Positions 23,210-34,807 of a stretch of DNA of 64,000 nt are shown here, piece by piece. The DNA lies in NCBI GenBank assembly GCA_900708905.1, contig CAADRB010000060.1, positions 708,366 to 772,365 on the forward strand, written 5' to 3'. The notes under the pieces are model-generated. The model saw nothing but the letters and a program-made list of their open reading frames with translations, did no database searches and was not told the origin of the DNA. Every line of letters starts with the position of its first letter. Position 1 is the first letter of the stretch. Position numbers and translations under genes: made by a program. This DNA is from Hymenolepis diminuta. Taxonomy: Eukaryota > Platyhelminthes > Cestoda > Cyclophyllidea > Hymenolepididae.

Positions 23210-23714
23210 CTAAACAGAGAAAAAATAAGATCAGCCATGATGGGGAGCAAGCTATAAACCACTTCAGCAACATTAAGCTTACTTCTTTTGAAATCGTCCG
23301 CACAATATTTACAAGGGAAGAACTCGGCAAAATCCTGGAAGAACCTTTCCATAGATTTCATCTCATTCACGGAGGGTCTTGATGGATAGTACGCGGCCAT
23401 CGTATGCAAAAGTGCCCATGTTGCACGACCGAGACTGACCTTATCCAGCGGACATCCTTTATAAAATACAATTTAAAATGTAATCAAAGAAGTTGTTTAA
23501 TCTTGGCACCTATTTAATTGTAACTATTAAATATAACATTTTCTTCACCCTTTTTATCAAGGAAATATGGGGACTCCTTTTGAGAACTAGGTTTTAATTT
23601 CTTGTACGTTGATAAATCAACACACGTTCTGCAAAAATACTTCGATTTTGGGTCCCACATATCCTTTTCTTCCTCCTCTCGAGTCATCCTATCATTACTG
23701 GCGTTTCTGGACAT
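23028..23714 (-). CDS. GFER: ERV1/ALR-type FAD-linked sulfhydryl oxidase, three exons, 173 aa
   Basis: This enzyme reoxidises Mia40 in the mitochondrial intermembrane space disulfide relay, passing electrons to cytochrome c or O2. The exons are 23549-23714, 23283-23456 and 23028-23209 on the minus strand, joined in frame (phases 1 and 1) to 522 coding bases. Seen in the product: the N-terminal shuttle pair CRTC (C28, C31), the active-site CKYC (C104, C107) after the helix [12 protein letters not shown], and [10 protein letters not shown] with the CX16C pair (C133, C150). The C-terminal [11 protein letters not shown] is the family hallmark. Length and order match the human long-form core, without a recognisable presequence. 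The start ATG lies after a short purine-rich leader, and the stop is TAG. It lies directly upstream of LSM11 on the same strand and is divergent from TVP23. Function is assigned from family. Confidence 0.92.
23283..23456 (-). CDS. GFER: ALR exon 2
   Basis: Acceptor TTATAAAG, donor GTAAGC. It encodes [14 protein letters not shown] through [10 protein letters not shown], the first FAD-binding helices and the active site. Confidence 0.9.
23549..23714 (-). CDS. GFER: ALR exon 1
   Basis: Fifty-five codons plus one base. It is acidic at the start (REEEEKD) and contains the distal CRTC pair. The donor is GTGAAG; the split codon becomes Gly56. Confidence 0.85.
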
Positions 23715-25454
23715 GATCCGTTCGCTGAAACCAACAATAACGGAGTGACAAGGTGAGTTATTAAATACTTTAAAAATATGCGTTGTCTTAATTTCTCACT
23801 TCACACTATTTTAAGATTTAATTATAACTAATATTCAAACAGTTTTAATTGTAAATATTAGTTAAAATAATTTTATCATTTACTGTTAAACAGTTTATTA
23901 TTTTGATCTAAGTCAGAGCGTTGTCAATCGGGCAAATGCTGTAAGCATTTTGAAATCCACACTAACTAAATGGCAATAAGTAAGGGAACGTAAGTTAATT
24001 TATAGCATAATCAAGAAAATTTGCTTCCCCTCTTCCGAATTTTATACATCAGTCTTCTAATCACGCTTGACTATTTCCTTACACTTTTGTTCAATAAATT
24101 TCTAATCAGGGTGTTGGTATATGTTCCTTAATACAGTTCAGATTTCATTTCCGTACAATGCACACAATCGAGTTTGTGTTTTTACTTATAACTAACTCTC
24201 GTTAGTGTTATCTGGTATTAGTTTATTTAAGAACGCTGAATTTTCTGATGCAAAATACACCAAATAAGATGTTCGTAGTGTAAAATTATGTCTGAAGACC
24301 CCATTTAAGTACTGCTGTAGAAAGCAGATATTAATCAAAACCTTATTATCTACTACCGACTAAAGTATCTGTATCTGATCCAGCCGTGTTTGCATGTATT
24401 TTCCTATGGACACTTATATTGATGCCAGGAATCAAGTCGGGACATCGAGAACAAAACGTGTCTGGCGTCTAAAAAGTAGTATTTTGTACATGGAAATATT
24501 TTATTAACCAATAAACAAGGGTAACTTCCGGGAAATCTCTGTGCCGATCTAGTGACATAAATGACTTGACTTTTTACCTCTGTGTGACCAAAATACGTGT
24601 TATGCCTTCTATTACAGACAAAAAATTTATTCTGAAAATGAAAACCTGAGAATTTGACTAGATATTTATGTTTATTACCTGTCAGGTCGGAATGCGGTTA
24701 TAACTATAGGTGAAAAAATACTAATGTATACAAATAGGGCAGAGGTTTGAACGTTAAATGGTTAATCGGCGTTATATTTGGATTAGATATAAGTCGACCT
24801 TAAGATGGCAAATAATAAGAGCTAATGTAGGAGTAATTGAGATATTATGACATTTATATCAGACACTGCTTCCTTCGTGGCCTGGATGGTAAGAAGATTG
24901 GTAAGTGGGCTATTATGGGGAAGATATGTTCTCCATTAAGCAGAACTCCATGAAGAGAAGAAATAATTATTTCATGAATATGACCTTCAGAACAAGATCA
25001 ATGCTGGAAAGGAATGTCAAGATATAGAAAAGCTAACCATAAAGTTTCACAGACCTTCCTCCCTTCGGTGCACTGGAAAGCAATGTTTCTTAATAATTAT
25101 ATGTTTACATGCAGTTAGTTTGAGAATGAAATATGTAAATATAATAAATTTAAGATAAAACATAATTACCTAAATTTTTCCACTGTTTTACATAAAAAAT
25201 TTTTGTAAATGATCAAGGTTAGAAAATACACTTTTATACATTAAATATTCCTTTTTAATTCAACCGTTTCTAATTTTAATAACTTTCCAAGTCACCGGGT
25301 TAGTCGAACAGTTCCATTTTGTAGTAAGTCGTCTGGGCTCCTATATTCTTATTTACAGTCCAAATTAAATTCTTTTTCTTATATGTGCATGTTTGTTAGA
25401 GAATTCATTTGATTATTCTATAATTTATCTGCATTTATACGAGCAGAACAAATT
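23715..25454. other. Divergent intergenic region between the ALR and TVP23 genes
   Basis: 1.74 kb without coding sequence, presumably holding promoters for both genes. A diverged copy of the 330 bp family lies at 24370-24580. No clear TATA element stands out from the AT-rich background. Confidence 0.6.
24370..24580 (+). repeat. About 330 bp dispersed repeat, diverged copy 3
   Basis: Order shared with 6460-6815: TCGGGACATCGAGAACAAAA, TGTCTGGCGTCTAA, TTTTGTACATG, TTATTAACCAATAAAC and GTGACATAAATGACTTGAC. Confidence 0.5.
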
Positions 25455-26153
25455 ATGGATCAAAGTGCGCGTGATGATGTGGTTCTCACTCTCACTGAGG
25501 TCGATGATGCTTCAATCCGACAACTTGTACGTCGGCGTCGCTTAGCCCTGCTTTGTCACTACGGAGTCCGATCGGTAGCTATTGTTTTTTACCTTTTCGT
25601 ATCCTGGTTTACGAACGCCTTTATTGCTCCCGTTGTTATTCTCCTCACCCTTTTTGCTGTTGATTTCTGGCTTGTTAAAAATATCTCTGGTCGTCTTTTG
25701 GTTGGTCTTCGATGGTGGAATTCTATTAGTCCTCAAACCGGCGAATCTACGTGGGTTTTTGAATCCGCTTCCCCCGCATCCAATGGTAACGACGGTCCAA
25801 TTAGTCATCGAGAGCGTGCCTCTCGGAAATCAGCTGGTCGGCTTTTCTGGATTGGTCTTTTAGCGTTTCCATTAATATGGGCCCTTCTCATCCTTGTGGC
25901 CATTTTCTCCCTAAAACTTGCTTGGTGTCTTGTGGCTTTTTGTGGTTTACTATCCTGTTCTGTGAATGCCTACGGGTATCTCCGATGTCGCTTCAAGGGA
26001 ACACCTGTGGGGGAAGATTCAACTAGGAACGGTTTTCGAGGACTTCTGAATGCATCGGTTGCTAAATCAGTGTTTTCTGATCTCTGGTCTGGTGGTGAAG
26101 GTAAATTGAATCAGCAACAATCTGTCCAGCAGCAACCGACAAGTTTAGTATGA
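25455..26153 (+). CDS. TVP23: Golgi membrane protein TVP23 homologue (FAM18 family), 232 aa, single exon
   Basis: TVP23/FAM18 proteins are small four-span membrane proteins of the trans-Golgi, involved in vesicle trafficking. The family signature is clear: DFWLVKNISGRLLVGLRWWN at residues 70-89, then TWVFES at 99-104. Hydrophobic spans lie at about 36-53, 55-72, 129-149 and 152-172, followed by NAYGYLRCRFKG. The N-terminus (about 30 residues) and the glutamine-rich C-terminus (QQQSVQQQP) are cytosolic-type tails. At 232 residues it is slightly longer than the human paralogues (about 205-213). The ATG at 25455 is the first in the frame and precedes all conserved blocks; it is preceded by ACGAGCAGAACAAATT, which could serve as an acceptor. 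There are no introns in the coding region and no poly(A) tract or target duplication suggesting a retrocopy. ATTAAA near 26322 may serve for polyadenylation. Confidence 0.92.
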   Translation: MDQSARDDVVLTLTEVDDASIRQLVRRRRLALLCHYGVRSVAIVFYLFVSWFTNAFIAPVVILLTLFAVDFWLVKNISGRLLVGLRWWNSISPQTGESTWVFESASPASNGNDGPISHRERASRKSAGRLFWIGLLAFPLIWALLILVAIFSLKLAWCLVAFCGLLSCSVNAYGYLRCRFKGTPVGEDSTRNGFRGLLNASVAKSVFSDLWSGGEGKLNQQQSVQQQPTSLV

Positions 26154-26601
26154 GAAGAATGGTGAGAGTGATAAAGATTTTGACTATTGATAATACTGAC
26201 ACTCTTTGCTTTTGTCTTTTGTAAATTGAATTCAATTTCATTCAGTCCATTTGTACTTTATAATATGTAAAAATGGAGGTTTTTAGAAACAGTGTTTCTG
26301 TTCATTTTCTGTTCTAAGAGTATTAAAGTTATTTTTGGATGGCTAGTGTTCACTTGTTTGTTAGATCTCCACCATTGTTTCCCCATTGTTAAAATATAGT
26401 TGTTTTGCATTATTAGCTTAACAGTTGTAGTTTCGTAACTTTTTGTTTGGTTAACATGATCGCCAGACATGTTAAAAATTTTCCTCCGAACATTTACATA
26501 TGACTACATTTAAATGTTTTGAATATTGGCATATTCAAATGTAATTCTCTTTAATTTTTTTATTAGTATAGTGCCAAGAAAACTTCGCTAATTTTTTTGA
26601 C
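26154..26601 (+). other. TVP23 3' flank
   Basis: Probable 3' UTR and intergenic DNA with ATTAAA near 26322. Nothing else was recognised before the 1.05 kb repeat. Confidence 0.5.
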
Positions 26602-27647
26602 AAAATGGATGTCGGAGTTGTCAGTTTGTAGAGATACGTCATATTTACAAGGTTATCAGTTAGTACGAACGATCTATACCTAAAATTCGGGTGATGCATA
26701 TAATATATTAGCACAAACGATATATATATATATAACTAAAACTTAAAAGTCAGGCTTATTTATTGCTGATTTCTACTTTTACATTTGGTCAAAACAATAT
26801 GGCTTTGACATTCACCAAAATCTGCTCTACATTTGAAAATGGCTAATGATTGAGGTTTTACCACCCACAACACATAGGAATTTTAGAGTTCTCCTGGACA
26901 GGAATGATTCGTCATTTGCTCAAAACTTCAAGGCTGCCATGTTTCAACATCAATCCTATTGGGGAGAGTAATTATTTTAAGTATCAGGGCTTATCTCTTC
27001 TGTCCGCTTTATTAAGTGTTGAGTGAGAAGAAGATTTGGCAGAAATCGTTCGCTTTCTTCGCAATACACAGCTCGTTAGAACTTCAATTCCCAGACAAAT
27101 TGCACGCTCGACGAATTACGTACAACATCTGTTTTCCAGTTGCTTTTTATGTCTGTGATGTGCCAACTTGTTGACCAGTTAGTTTTAATGGACTGGTTGA
27201 TCATGTCACTTCAATCCACTTTGCAGGCAGGTGAGACTAGCAAAGCGTTTTAAAAGTTGCAAAATATATGTATTTATTCAATTTTTCAGGGACTTAGAGT
27301 TGGGGATATTTGTACCTGGATTAAAGTAGGTCGGATGATGTGTAACTGTTAGATCTGTGAGGAAATATCTTTTGACATTGGTGCTAATGGGAGAGGAGTT
27401 AACTTGGAGTTCATTTGAATGAATCTCGAGAATGCTCAGTCGACAATGAATATTATTAATCAGCAGATGCATTCTCTAGGTATCAGCTATCAATGGTGAG
27501 GTCCAGTAGGGATAAGGATATGGAGACATCACCAAATGCAAATGGAAGATAGACCTTGAGAAATGTGCACGGAGCTTACATTTAATGCCAAACAAATGTA
27601 TTAGGAACCCCTTCAAACCTTTTAACAAACTAGAATTAATTGAATGG
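26602..27647 (+). repeat. 1.05 kb duplicated segment, copy 1
   Basis: It matches 39231-40276 at a constant offset of 12,629 bases, so without net insertions or deletions, and I saw only isolated differences near the right end. It includes a (TA)n tract near 26724 and no meaningful coding sequence. Weak similarity continues beyond the right edge. Confidence 0.9.
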
Positions 27648-28269
27648 GCCAATATAATCCCTTCTCCTTGGAGAGACCGGAAGCTATTGGCTGAACTAAG
27701 CTTCTATTTAATCAACTCAGTAGAACTAGAAGCGATGACCAACTGAGTGGAATATTCATTATATTTTGTCTGCATGTTACTTTGGACTTATGGGAGGATA
27801 AAAGAAACTATGTAGCCAAATGAAGGATGGAAAAGTGTAATCAGGAAAAGGGTACTTTTTATGAGGTCGAAGTACCTCAAATAGTGAAGAGTGTTCTCCC
27901 ACTAGCTTCGTCTCAGATCCGTCTTCTGGAAGTCGTGTTTGTGCAGCTAGAACTTGATTAAATATACCCCTGCTATAGTGTATTCATATTTGGCTAAGTT
28001 GCATCAGCCTTTGCTTTCTCATTATGTATGCATACGGTATAATACATCAAACGGCACATCAGCCATTGACAGAATTGGTTTGCTGCAAAGTTGATTACTT
28101 CACTTCTTAGGGAAATGAATATTAAGGTGCGAATACGCTGATACGCGTTAATACTCTTTTAGATATCATCTCAAAAATTTCTTTTAATAAGACATAAAGG
28201 GGTAAATTAATTTACAAGTTTTAAAGTATAATATTTGATCGAGATGCTATAGCAATATAATTCTCAGAC

Positions 28270-28440
28270 CCATATAGGAAAACATTTTCCAGCACTTATC
28301 GTCAGTGGACTGGCATCATGGAATCACCTTGGTGAAGGACTCAAATTATGCCACCTTACATATAGGTCAGACTTAATCGGTGTGGTTGGCCATTCTGCTC
28401 ACTGGTTGTATGTCGATTGGAAAAGGAATAATTTAAGAAA
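28270..28440 (-). repeat. SINE-like element, minus copy
   Basis: Reading the plus strand: GGAAAACATTTTCCAGCACT, CTGGCATCATGGAATCACCT, GGTCAGACTTAATCGGTGTG. It is the reverse complement of the 9440-9680 order. Confidence 0.55.
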
Positions 28441-29776
28441 ATTTATGCAAGTGACTTGACTTCTCGCAACTCTCAAAGTCAACTTCGAAAGTTGACTTTA
28501 GGCCCATTGTTACTCACTTTTGAAGGCGATTTGTAGCTTTTCAATCGCGCGTCCGAAAACAAAGTACAAATACCAATCAGTTATTTCCTATTTTGGAAAT
28601 ATAACTTTACCCACAAATGCGGTTCCTCTTATAATCATGGAAAATTGGGCAATGTAAACCGGAGATATAATATGCCGCTCTGACTTTTTGCCCCAAAAAG
28701 GTATTATAAACGCTAAGAGATTAAAGGATCAGATGAGTGAAGTGGTAAATTGGGGAAAATTTCATCACTAAAGGTATGGATTTTAGTGTATACATATTGA
28801 CCCATATTTCTATTTGCTCTAATTACGAGGTGATGATTTTCTATCCACTGCCCATCAATGAACTGAGAACGTGAAATCCGTCAACTTCACTATCAATTTC
28901 CAATATTGTCTCCTCCTCTTTTCTTCCTTCTTCTCTCGTTCCACCACGTTTTCCCCATTCCACATCTGTCCAACTCAACTCTAAGTCTTCTAATTTCAGG
29001 GAAGACTGCTGTGTCCTGCTAGTCCCTTGCGAATACCCATAACTCGGAGTCTACCTCGGCCGGGATATTAAAGTACCTTTGATCTCAGCATCTGTGCTAC
29101 TTTAGATTAACTTCCTGTTTACAAATGCTTTCGGTATTTACCGCTTCGTGATTATCACATGGTTCATTTAGGGATTTTAACTACATATTAGGAATAAAAT
29201 ATCAATCAGTCCAAGTAGACTCGGAAAATTGAAGTCCAAATCATTAATGAATTATGGAGGAGAGATAAATTCATCGGTAATGGAAGGAATGCATAGTAGT
29301 TCTCAAAAATTTATTTTAAACACAAATGGACCTTATATTGCACTAAGAAAATGAAAAAGTTGAAAATCAATACACTTTCTTAAAAGATAAATATACTGTA
29401 CCCGAAATTAAGTGGAAGTAAATATTGAAAGCCACGAAAGTTGGTTGTTCTTGTACGCCTTAATCTTAAACCTACAGAATTGTATTAAGCGCAACCTGAA
29501 AATTAAAATGTTACTCATAAAATATCAGTACCATGAGAAATTTAACAAAATACTCGTCATTTTCTACTTTACCAACTGATTAGGTCCTTGTTGGCCCCAA
29601 CACATTTCAATCATGCCTTGAAATATTAATATTTGTTACAGAAAAGTCCTTGAATAGTTTTCAAGATTAGGGCTCAAACAATTACATCATTGAGCTTCAA
29701 ACCAATCAGAACCGAGACAATGTCGATCAGCCAATCAAGTTATCGCTCGCGGTTGCTATTGATTTTCTTATTTTAG
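28441..29776. other. Gene-free stretch
   Basis: No coding exon is supported. A long pyrimidine-rich run at 28908-28955 is followed by an acceptor-like TTCTAATTTCAG at 29000, but no open frame follows it. Confidence 0.5.
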
Positions 29777-29778
29777 GA

Positions 29779-30180
29779 AACGTAAACAAATCTTCACATT
29801 TGCCTCTTACTAGCTATGGGTTTACGATCCATTCGTCCCTTTGTGCGTCGGACAATGCCTTTTAGGCGTTATCCCCACCCTATCCAGTTGATAAACTGGA
29901 AAAAGACATTACCTCTCCCATTTTGATGGAGAAAAAAACAGTCACCTTCGACGACTACATCAAAATTCTCGAGGATGCCATCAGCCTCACCACAGTCATA
30001 CCGCTGGATGATGATTCAATATCAACACTCCAGCTTAGCACATCATCATCCTCAGACACAAACGCTAAAGTTGGTGATATTTTTCCCACAATTCCGTCAG
30101 TTGAGGATGATTTCCAATCATCCAACACTGCGAGAAGTTGTTCTTTTCTCTCTATAGACGAGTCAACTGGACTGGGTTAG
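29779..30180 (+). pseudogene. Unassigned exon-like frame interrupted by one TAG
   Basis: A strong acceptor, TTTTCTTATTTTAG, ends at 29776. Starting two bases later, the frame is open except for a single TAG at 29863-29865 and ends at 30180. After the TAG it reads YPVDKLEKDI and then an acidic stretch with VTFDDYIKILEDA and a DDDS/SSSSD-rich region. The first ATG of this part is at 29926. Composition is protein-like but I recognise no family. A second, basic 36-codon frame begins at ATG 29816 and ends with TGA overlapping the 29926 ATG by one base. It may be a pseudogene, an element-derived frame, or two exons. Confidence 0.3.
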
Positions 30181-30224
30181 AGTGTAGCGGATGCTACATC
30201 GACAAGTCTTTTTGCTACACTTAA

Positions 30225-30470
30225 GTAATCCTCCCAAACAGTCTGAATAACCTCTATTATCAATTCACTCCCAAATTAGCTAAGCTCTGCCCAACGTGGT
30301 AAGAACCAGAAAGATGCTGAGCGAAGAGGGTTTATTGACCACTTCGTTGCTTTTTTGTGTGTCAAAAGCTTAATCATTAAATACAAAACCACGCTAGGTT
30401 GCAGGGATCTTGATTGCTGATTGGTTGAGGAGGTCTCTGTACACACGACCGCGCTTGTTCTCAACGCAAC
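30225..30470 (-). repeat. CCAAT-family dispersed repeat (LTR/TRIM-like), copy 3
   Basis: On the minus strand: GCGCGGTCGTGTGTAC, CAACCAATCAGCAATCAAG, an AATAAACCCTCTTCGCTCAG core, CACGTTGGGCAGAGCTTAGC and GGAGGATTACTTAAG. The order is the same as in 2925-3240. A CCAAT box upstream and AATAAA inside would fit LTR-type signals. Confidence 0.6.
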
Positions 30471-31284
30471 CGGTTACATGTCCGCGCTTCCCGTAGTGAA
30501 TTCCATCAATTAGCCTTGTTAGCGTTGTGCACCCCACAAGAGGAAGCTAGGACCCATACCTACCTGATTGCAATTACGGGTTTGTTGCTTTTTATTAATT
30601 CCGCCTATTATAAAAGACAAAAATACACCATTATTGTCGTTAGCGTTTTAGTTGTTGCATTTTCTCCTCTAAATGTATTTACTTTTCTTTTAGGCTTACG
30701 TTCTGTTAAAACGGAGGAGCTCAGAATGCAACTCAACACCTGACTGCTTTCAAAACCTGAATGGACGACAGCCCTGGTGGGTAGAACATACACTCAAAAG
30801 ATAAGTTGGTCTGCTTTAGATTTAACCACTTCATTAAAATCTAGGTTGTCGACGATTTTGGTGGTTGCTGCGGCCGCTCAGATGATTACCTACAAATTGA
30901 TAAGGTAAAACAGACTCACTGAGTTATAATTACGGTAGCAATTTAAGTATCAGTACAATTTTATCAAAACTTATTAAATATTATTTTATAACTTCTTCTA
31001 AAATATTTAACATATACATTGAAGTCCCGATCAGCCTACGCATTGTTCTTGCAAACCTTAGACCTTGTACAGACTATCATATTTAGTGCATCTTTAGACA
31101 TTCATCTGATGATAGGGACAGACATTTTCCCGTTTTTAAGAACTTCACATCTCATCATCTCGTTTAATGAAATAAAAGGTAGTCACCAATTATTTTTATA
31201 ATCCTTTACTAACACCTTCTAGTACCCCACCTAATGATATTTACAGCAAAATATCGGATAATAATGCACATTCTATTTGTAATA

Positions 31285-31530
31285 ACGTTAAACTGCTCTA
31301 TCGATGGCGCATTGATCGAATAAAAGGAATAGATGGAATAAGTCAAGTTACCCATGTCACCAGATCAGTTCGGATGTGGCAGGCAAGCCACCCCAATTTA
31401 TTAATAAGTAAATTATGTTTATATACAAAACATTTCTTCGTTAGACGTCAGTCATGTCTCGTTGTCGGTGTCCCGGCGTGATGACCGACATCTGTGTTGA
31501 TAGACATCTGCTGGCTATAGTACTATTCAT
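31285..31530 (-). repeat. About 330 bp dispersed repeat, copy 2 (inverted)
   Basis: Its reverse complement reads TATAGCCAGCAGATGTCTAT, GAGACATGACTGACGTC, AACGAAGAAATGTTTTGTAT and AACTTGACTTATTCCATCTA, matching 6460-6815 closely. Confidence 0.7.
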
Positions 31531-33639
31531 GATCCTTTATGTGTATAGGAAATTTGATGGGGAGTCAGGCTACCTAAACATAAACGCTGTGAATACAAAT
31601 TGATGAATTCCAGGTGTCTACTATTTTTCTTTGCAACTTTTATGCAAAGATATCGGGAAATGTTTGATTCGAAAACAGGTGAAGATAATCAGAATGGTTA
31701 CGAATAAATGTATGCATACTCTGGTGGTAGTTTATTTAAATATAGAGAAATAGAAGTCGCAAATCATTCTAAGCGAATATTGAGTTGAGGTTAAAGTGCA
31801 TAATTTCGGAATAAAAACGTAAAACCATTATGCGAATAATTTCACCAACGCCGATATGCCTGAGTGAGACCAATTTGCGCGTATCCACATCTACGCAATC
31901 ATCACAAGGTGACAACTCAAGTTAAAATAAATGGTTAACTCAAACTTACTATGATAAATAACCATCCGATATAACGTCATTCGGCACTAATGTTAATTGT
32001 GTCTTATTCCGATTAATCAGTCCGAACATTCAATGGCCATATATGAATCGCCTATATAGTCGTAATATGAATGTATGCTACATCGAGAGTCAGTTGTATT
32101 CATTCTTGCGGTGCAGTTATTTGTCCTCCCTTGATGTGTACCCTAGTTCCCAAACAATAACTGTGGGTTCTTAGCACCCTGCTTTGACCCTTCTTTTCTG
32201 TCTGCCCCAATTTATCCACTTTCCTCATTTAGTCTCCACTGTTTTGTGGTCTCTTTTTACCTCTCATTGGTCCGTTTCTGTTCTGCATGCGCGCCATACT
32301 GTGCGTGTGCATGCATGCGTACGTGTGTGCGCTGACTCCTTACTGATTGGCTCATACAGTCGAATCAATAAGAACACATATTTCTGCCCTTGTAATTTCA
32401 TCCTGTTATGACACTCCACACTTTGGCCGGCTTGTCTTGGTTCTCACTCAAGAAGGTGATCATTGCTGGATTAGAAGGTTAAATGGTTTCTCTACTCAAC
32501 TTATCAGGGCCCAGCTTGAGTGAACCCTAGCGAGATGTGCAATGATAAATCGGCGTAATCCAATTTCGTCCTACTGTCCACACCGTTAAATGGAAAAACT
32601 CCTTCCAGCATGTTCTTACAAACAGCCCTGTAATTTTAAAGGCGATATCTTATATGCGTCTTGATGCTTAAGTCCACAATTAACTCGAAGAAAAGCCCAT
32701 TAACCAATCTTTGCATGTTCCCCAAAATAATATGAACCCTTTTATTACTGCTATTACGTACCACCCTAAATCAAGAGGAGATAAGTTTAATCGTACAAAA
32801 CACACCGATAGCATTCAGGCTAAATCGGTTGGACTACTCAGAAATACCATTAAATATTTCATGGGTAGGATTTTTCAGTCTTTCCAGACGAAGTAGAACT
32901 GTTTTCATCAGTCTGTGTCAGCCATCACACAATTTATTTTGTTGGGGGAAGTCTAAGAGCTGGAACAAGATTCGACACATGGGGGATGGCTTTCTTCCAG
33001 ACCACAGACAAATCTAGGTAAAGGCTCTTCGTTTCATCAACTGACGGGAGGAATTTTGTGAGAAGTGGTTTGACTGCTTCATGGAATTTGGCTCCTCAGA
33101 CAGAGCATTTGAAAAGTACAACCTCCGAAGTTATTTTAACTAACTGCTTAAATATTATTAGTAAGAATGAGTGATCATGACGCAGAATGTTGAGCCATGA
33201 TAGTGATCAACTTATAGACCATGCCAGCATTGATCGGGCAATTTACAAGTTTAACCATGTCCAGGTTCTTCCAGAATAATCACATCACATTCTTAAGCAT
33301 GATGGGAGCCTGAAATAAGTGAAGTTTTATCTGTTAGTGGTGGAATCATAGAGGTGTGAGATTTACACCGAAGGAGCCAACTAACTTATAAATCAGAGCT
33401 CGAGATACGCGGCGCACGGGAAAGATCTTGGAAGATCTTCAGAGGGACCAATAGGCATGTCACGAGGTGACTCAGGCAAAGTGATGAATGCGAAAACATC
33501 AGCGTGGTAGTGAGCGTTGTGTTTGAGGATGACCGCTATTGGAAGGGTGATGAAATTACTTCCTATTTCGGCCGATCAACGCCTTTGTGAACCCATTCGA
33601 AGAATAATCTGTGGTGAGGCGTAAAAGTGGAAAAAATGT
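31531..33639. other. Gene-free stretch
   Basis: No coding exon is supported. An alternating purine-pyrimidine GC-rich tract (GTGCGTGTGCATGCATGCG and onward) lies at 32299-32331. The rest is unremarkable. Confidence 0.5.
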
Positions 33640-33980
33640 CCTTGGTCAATACTGCTATAACGTTACAAACTAAAAGCTCCAGTAGAAGACTCGCAGGGCT
33701 AACAATCCAAATCTCAGTAATATAGCAACTTAACACGGAAGTCAATTACTCACAGCAGATCAGAAGGCACGTTATAGTAAACACGAGTGTATTCACGAAA
33801 CTCCGTCTCAATCGGTATCGGCTTAAACAAATAGGCATAATTATCAGGTGTCTTTTATCGGTGGGGAAAATAAAGAAAAAATTTTATTGTATTTTTATTC
33901 ATAGAAGAAATATTGGAAGCGGGGGAAAATAATTATCAGTTTTTCTAACAAATACAACAGATGAGGACGCGTTACTAGCA
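33640..33980 (+). repeat. Inverted repeat pair, left arm
   Basis: It aligns with the reverse complement of 37545-37860. Shared words are GGCACGTTATAGT, ACACGAGTGTATTCA, ATATGGCAACTTAACAC (one difference) and GAAAATAATTATCA. Divergence is moderate. Confidence 0.75.
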
Positions 33981-34492
33981 AATGTACTGACTTCACCCAT
34001 CATGTGCACTCTAATTAATCTACCATTAAGTAGTAACTGTCAGACCAGGTTTTTCGACCTCTTTCCAGACAGATTTCATTTACGTCAGGATTTCGCTTTT
34101 ATATACAAAACTGACGGGTTTGCAAGAGTATGCGACTCTGTTATCCTGAAGATATCAGGAAGAATCGGGTGTTTTTCCCCACACCAGAAGTCCAAGATTT
34201 GAGTGATTCCTCAAAAATCGAGATATATAAGTTGAAGTGGGAATTGAAAGTCGGAAATTACAAGGAAAATGAGTGTCTGAACTGTTATCATAAATATTAA
34301 AATGTGCAAGACTGTAAGGTGGATTGAGTTGCAATAGAGTATTGGCGTAGATTGCCCTCCATCCAGCGCAATCTTAACGAGATATTTGAGATGTAAATCG
34401 GAAATTGATGATCAAGGAGACAGAGACAAAATGCAGTCTCCGCCGGTTAACGCCATCAGTCGGATAGCCCTAACAAGATTTAATGACTACTA

Positions 34493-34807
34493 GAAACATA
34501 ATTTGACTATTTTCTCACAGTTATTCTCAGTTTGATCCATGAATACCCGGGCGAATTGAATTTTCAAAAACTGCATGGGATCAGATGCTAGTAAATAAAC
34601 ACTTTTGTCTTCTAACAGCCGCACTTTTACCCATTTAGGCGCTGCATTTTCCAACTCCCACTTTGAATGACGAGGTGACAAACATTCAACTAACACGAAC
34701 AAGTGTGTTGAGTCGTCGTCACCAAATGCGTTTTGATGTATCTCCTACATGGAATCTTCAATAATAGCATCCTCACTAACTGCTTCGACGTCGGCCCATA
34801 TCAACCG
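34493..34807 (-). pseudogene. Unassigned exon-like frame interrupted by one TAG
   Basis: The minus-strand acceptor TCTAATTTAG ends at 34808. The frame that follows is open for 105 codons apart from a single TAG at 34745-34747 and ends at 34490-34492. Before the TAG it reads WADVEAVSEDAIIEDSM; after it, NAFGDDDSTHLFVLVECL and later WVKVRLLEDKSVYLLA. The composition is strongly protein-like. A donor-like GTGAGA at 34518 could end it earlier. I do not recognise the family. It lies 0.4 kb downstream of the membrane-protein exons on the same strand, but its phase (0) does not match the upstream exon (phase 1), so it may be a separate or dead gene. Confidence 0.35.

Noticed and set aside
27278..27472. 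A 64-codon minus-strand frame present identically at 39897-40091
   Set aside because: It is identical only because the whole 1.05 kb segment is duplicated without change; there is no protein-like pattern.
32184..32411. Possible CCAAT-family copy near 32335 (ACTGATTGGCTCATAC)
   Set aside because: The GC-rich part lies on the wrong side of the CCAAT word and no other family landmark follows.
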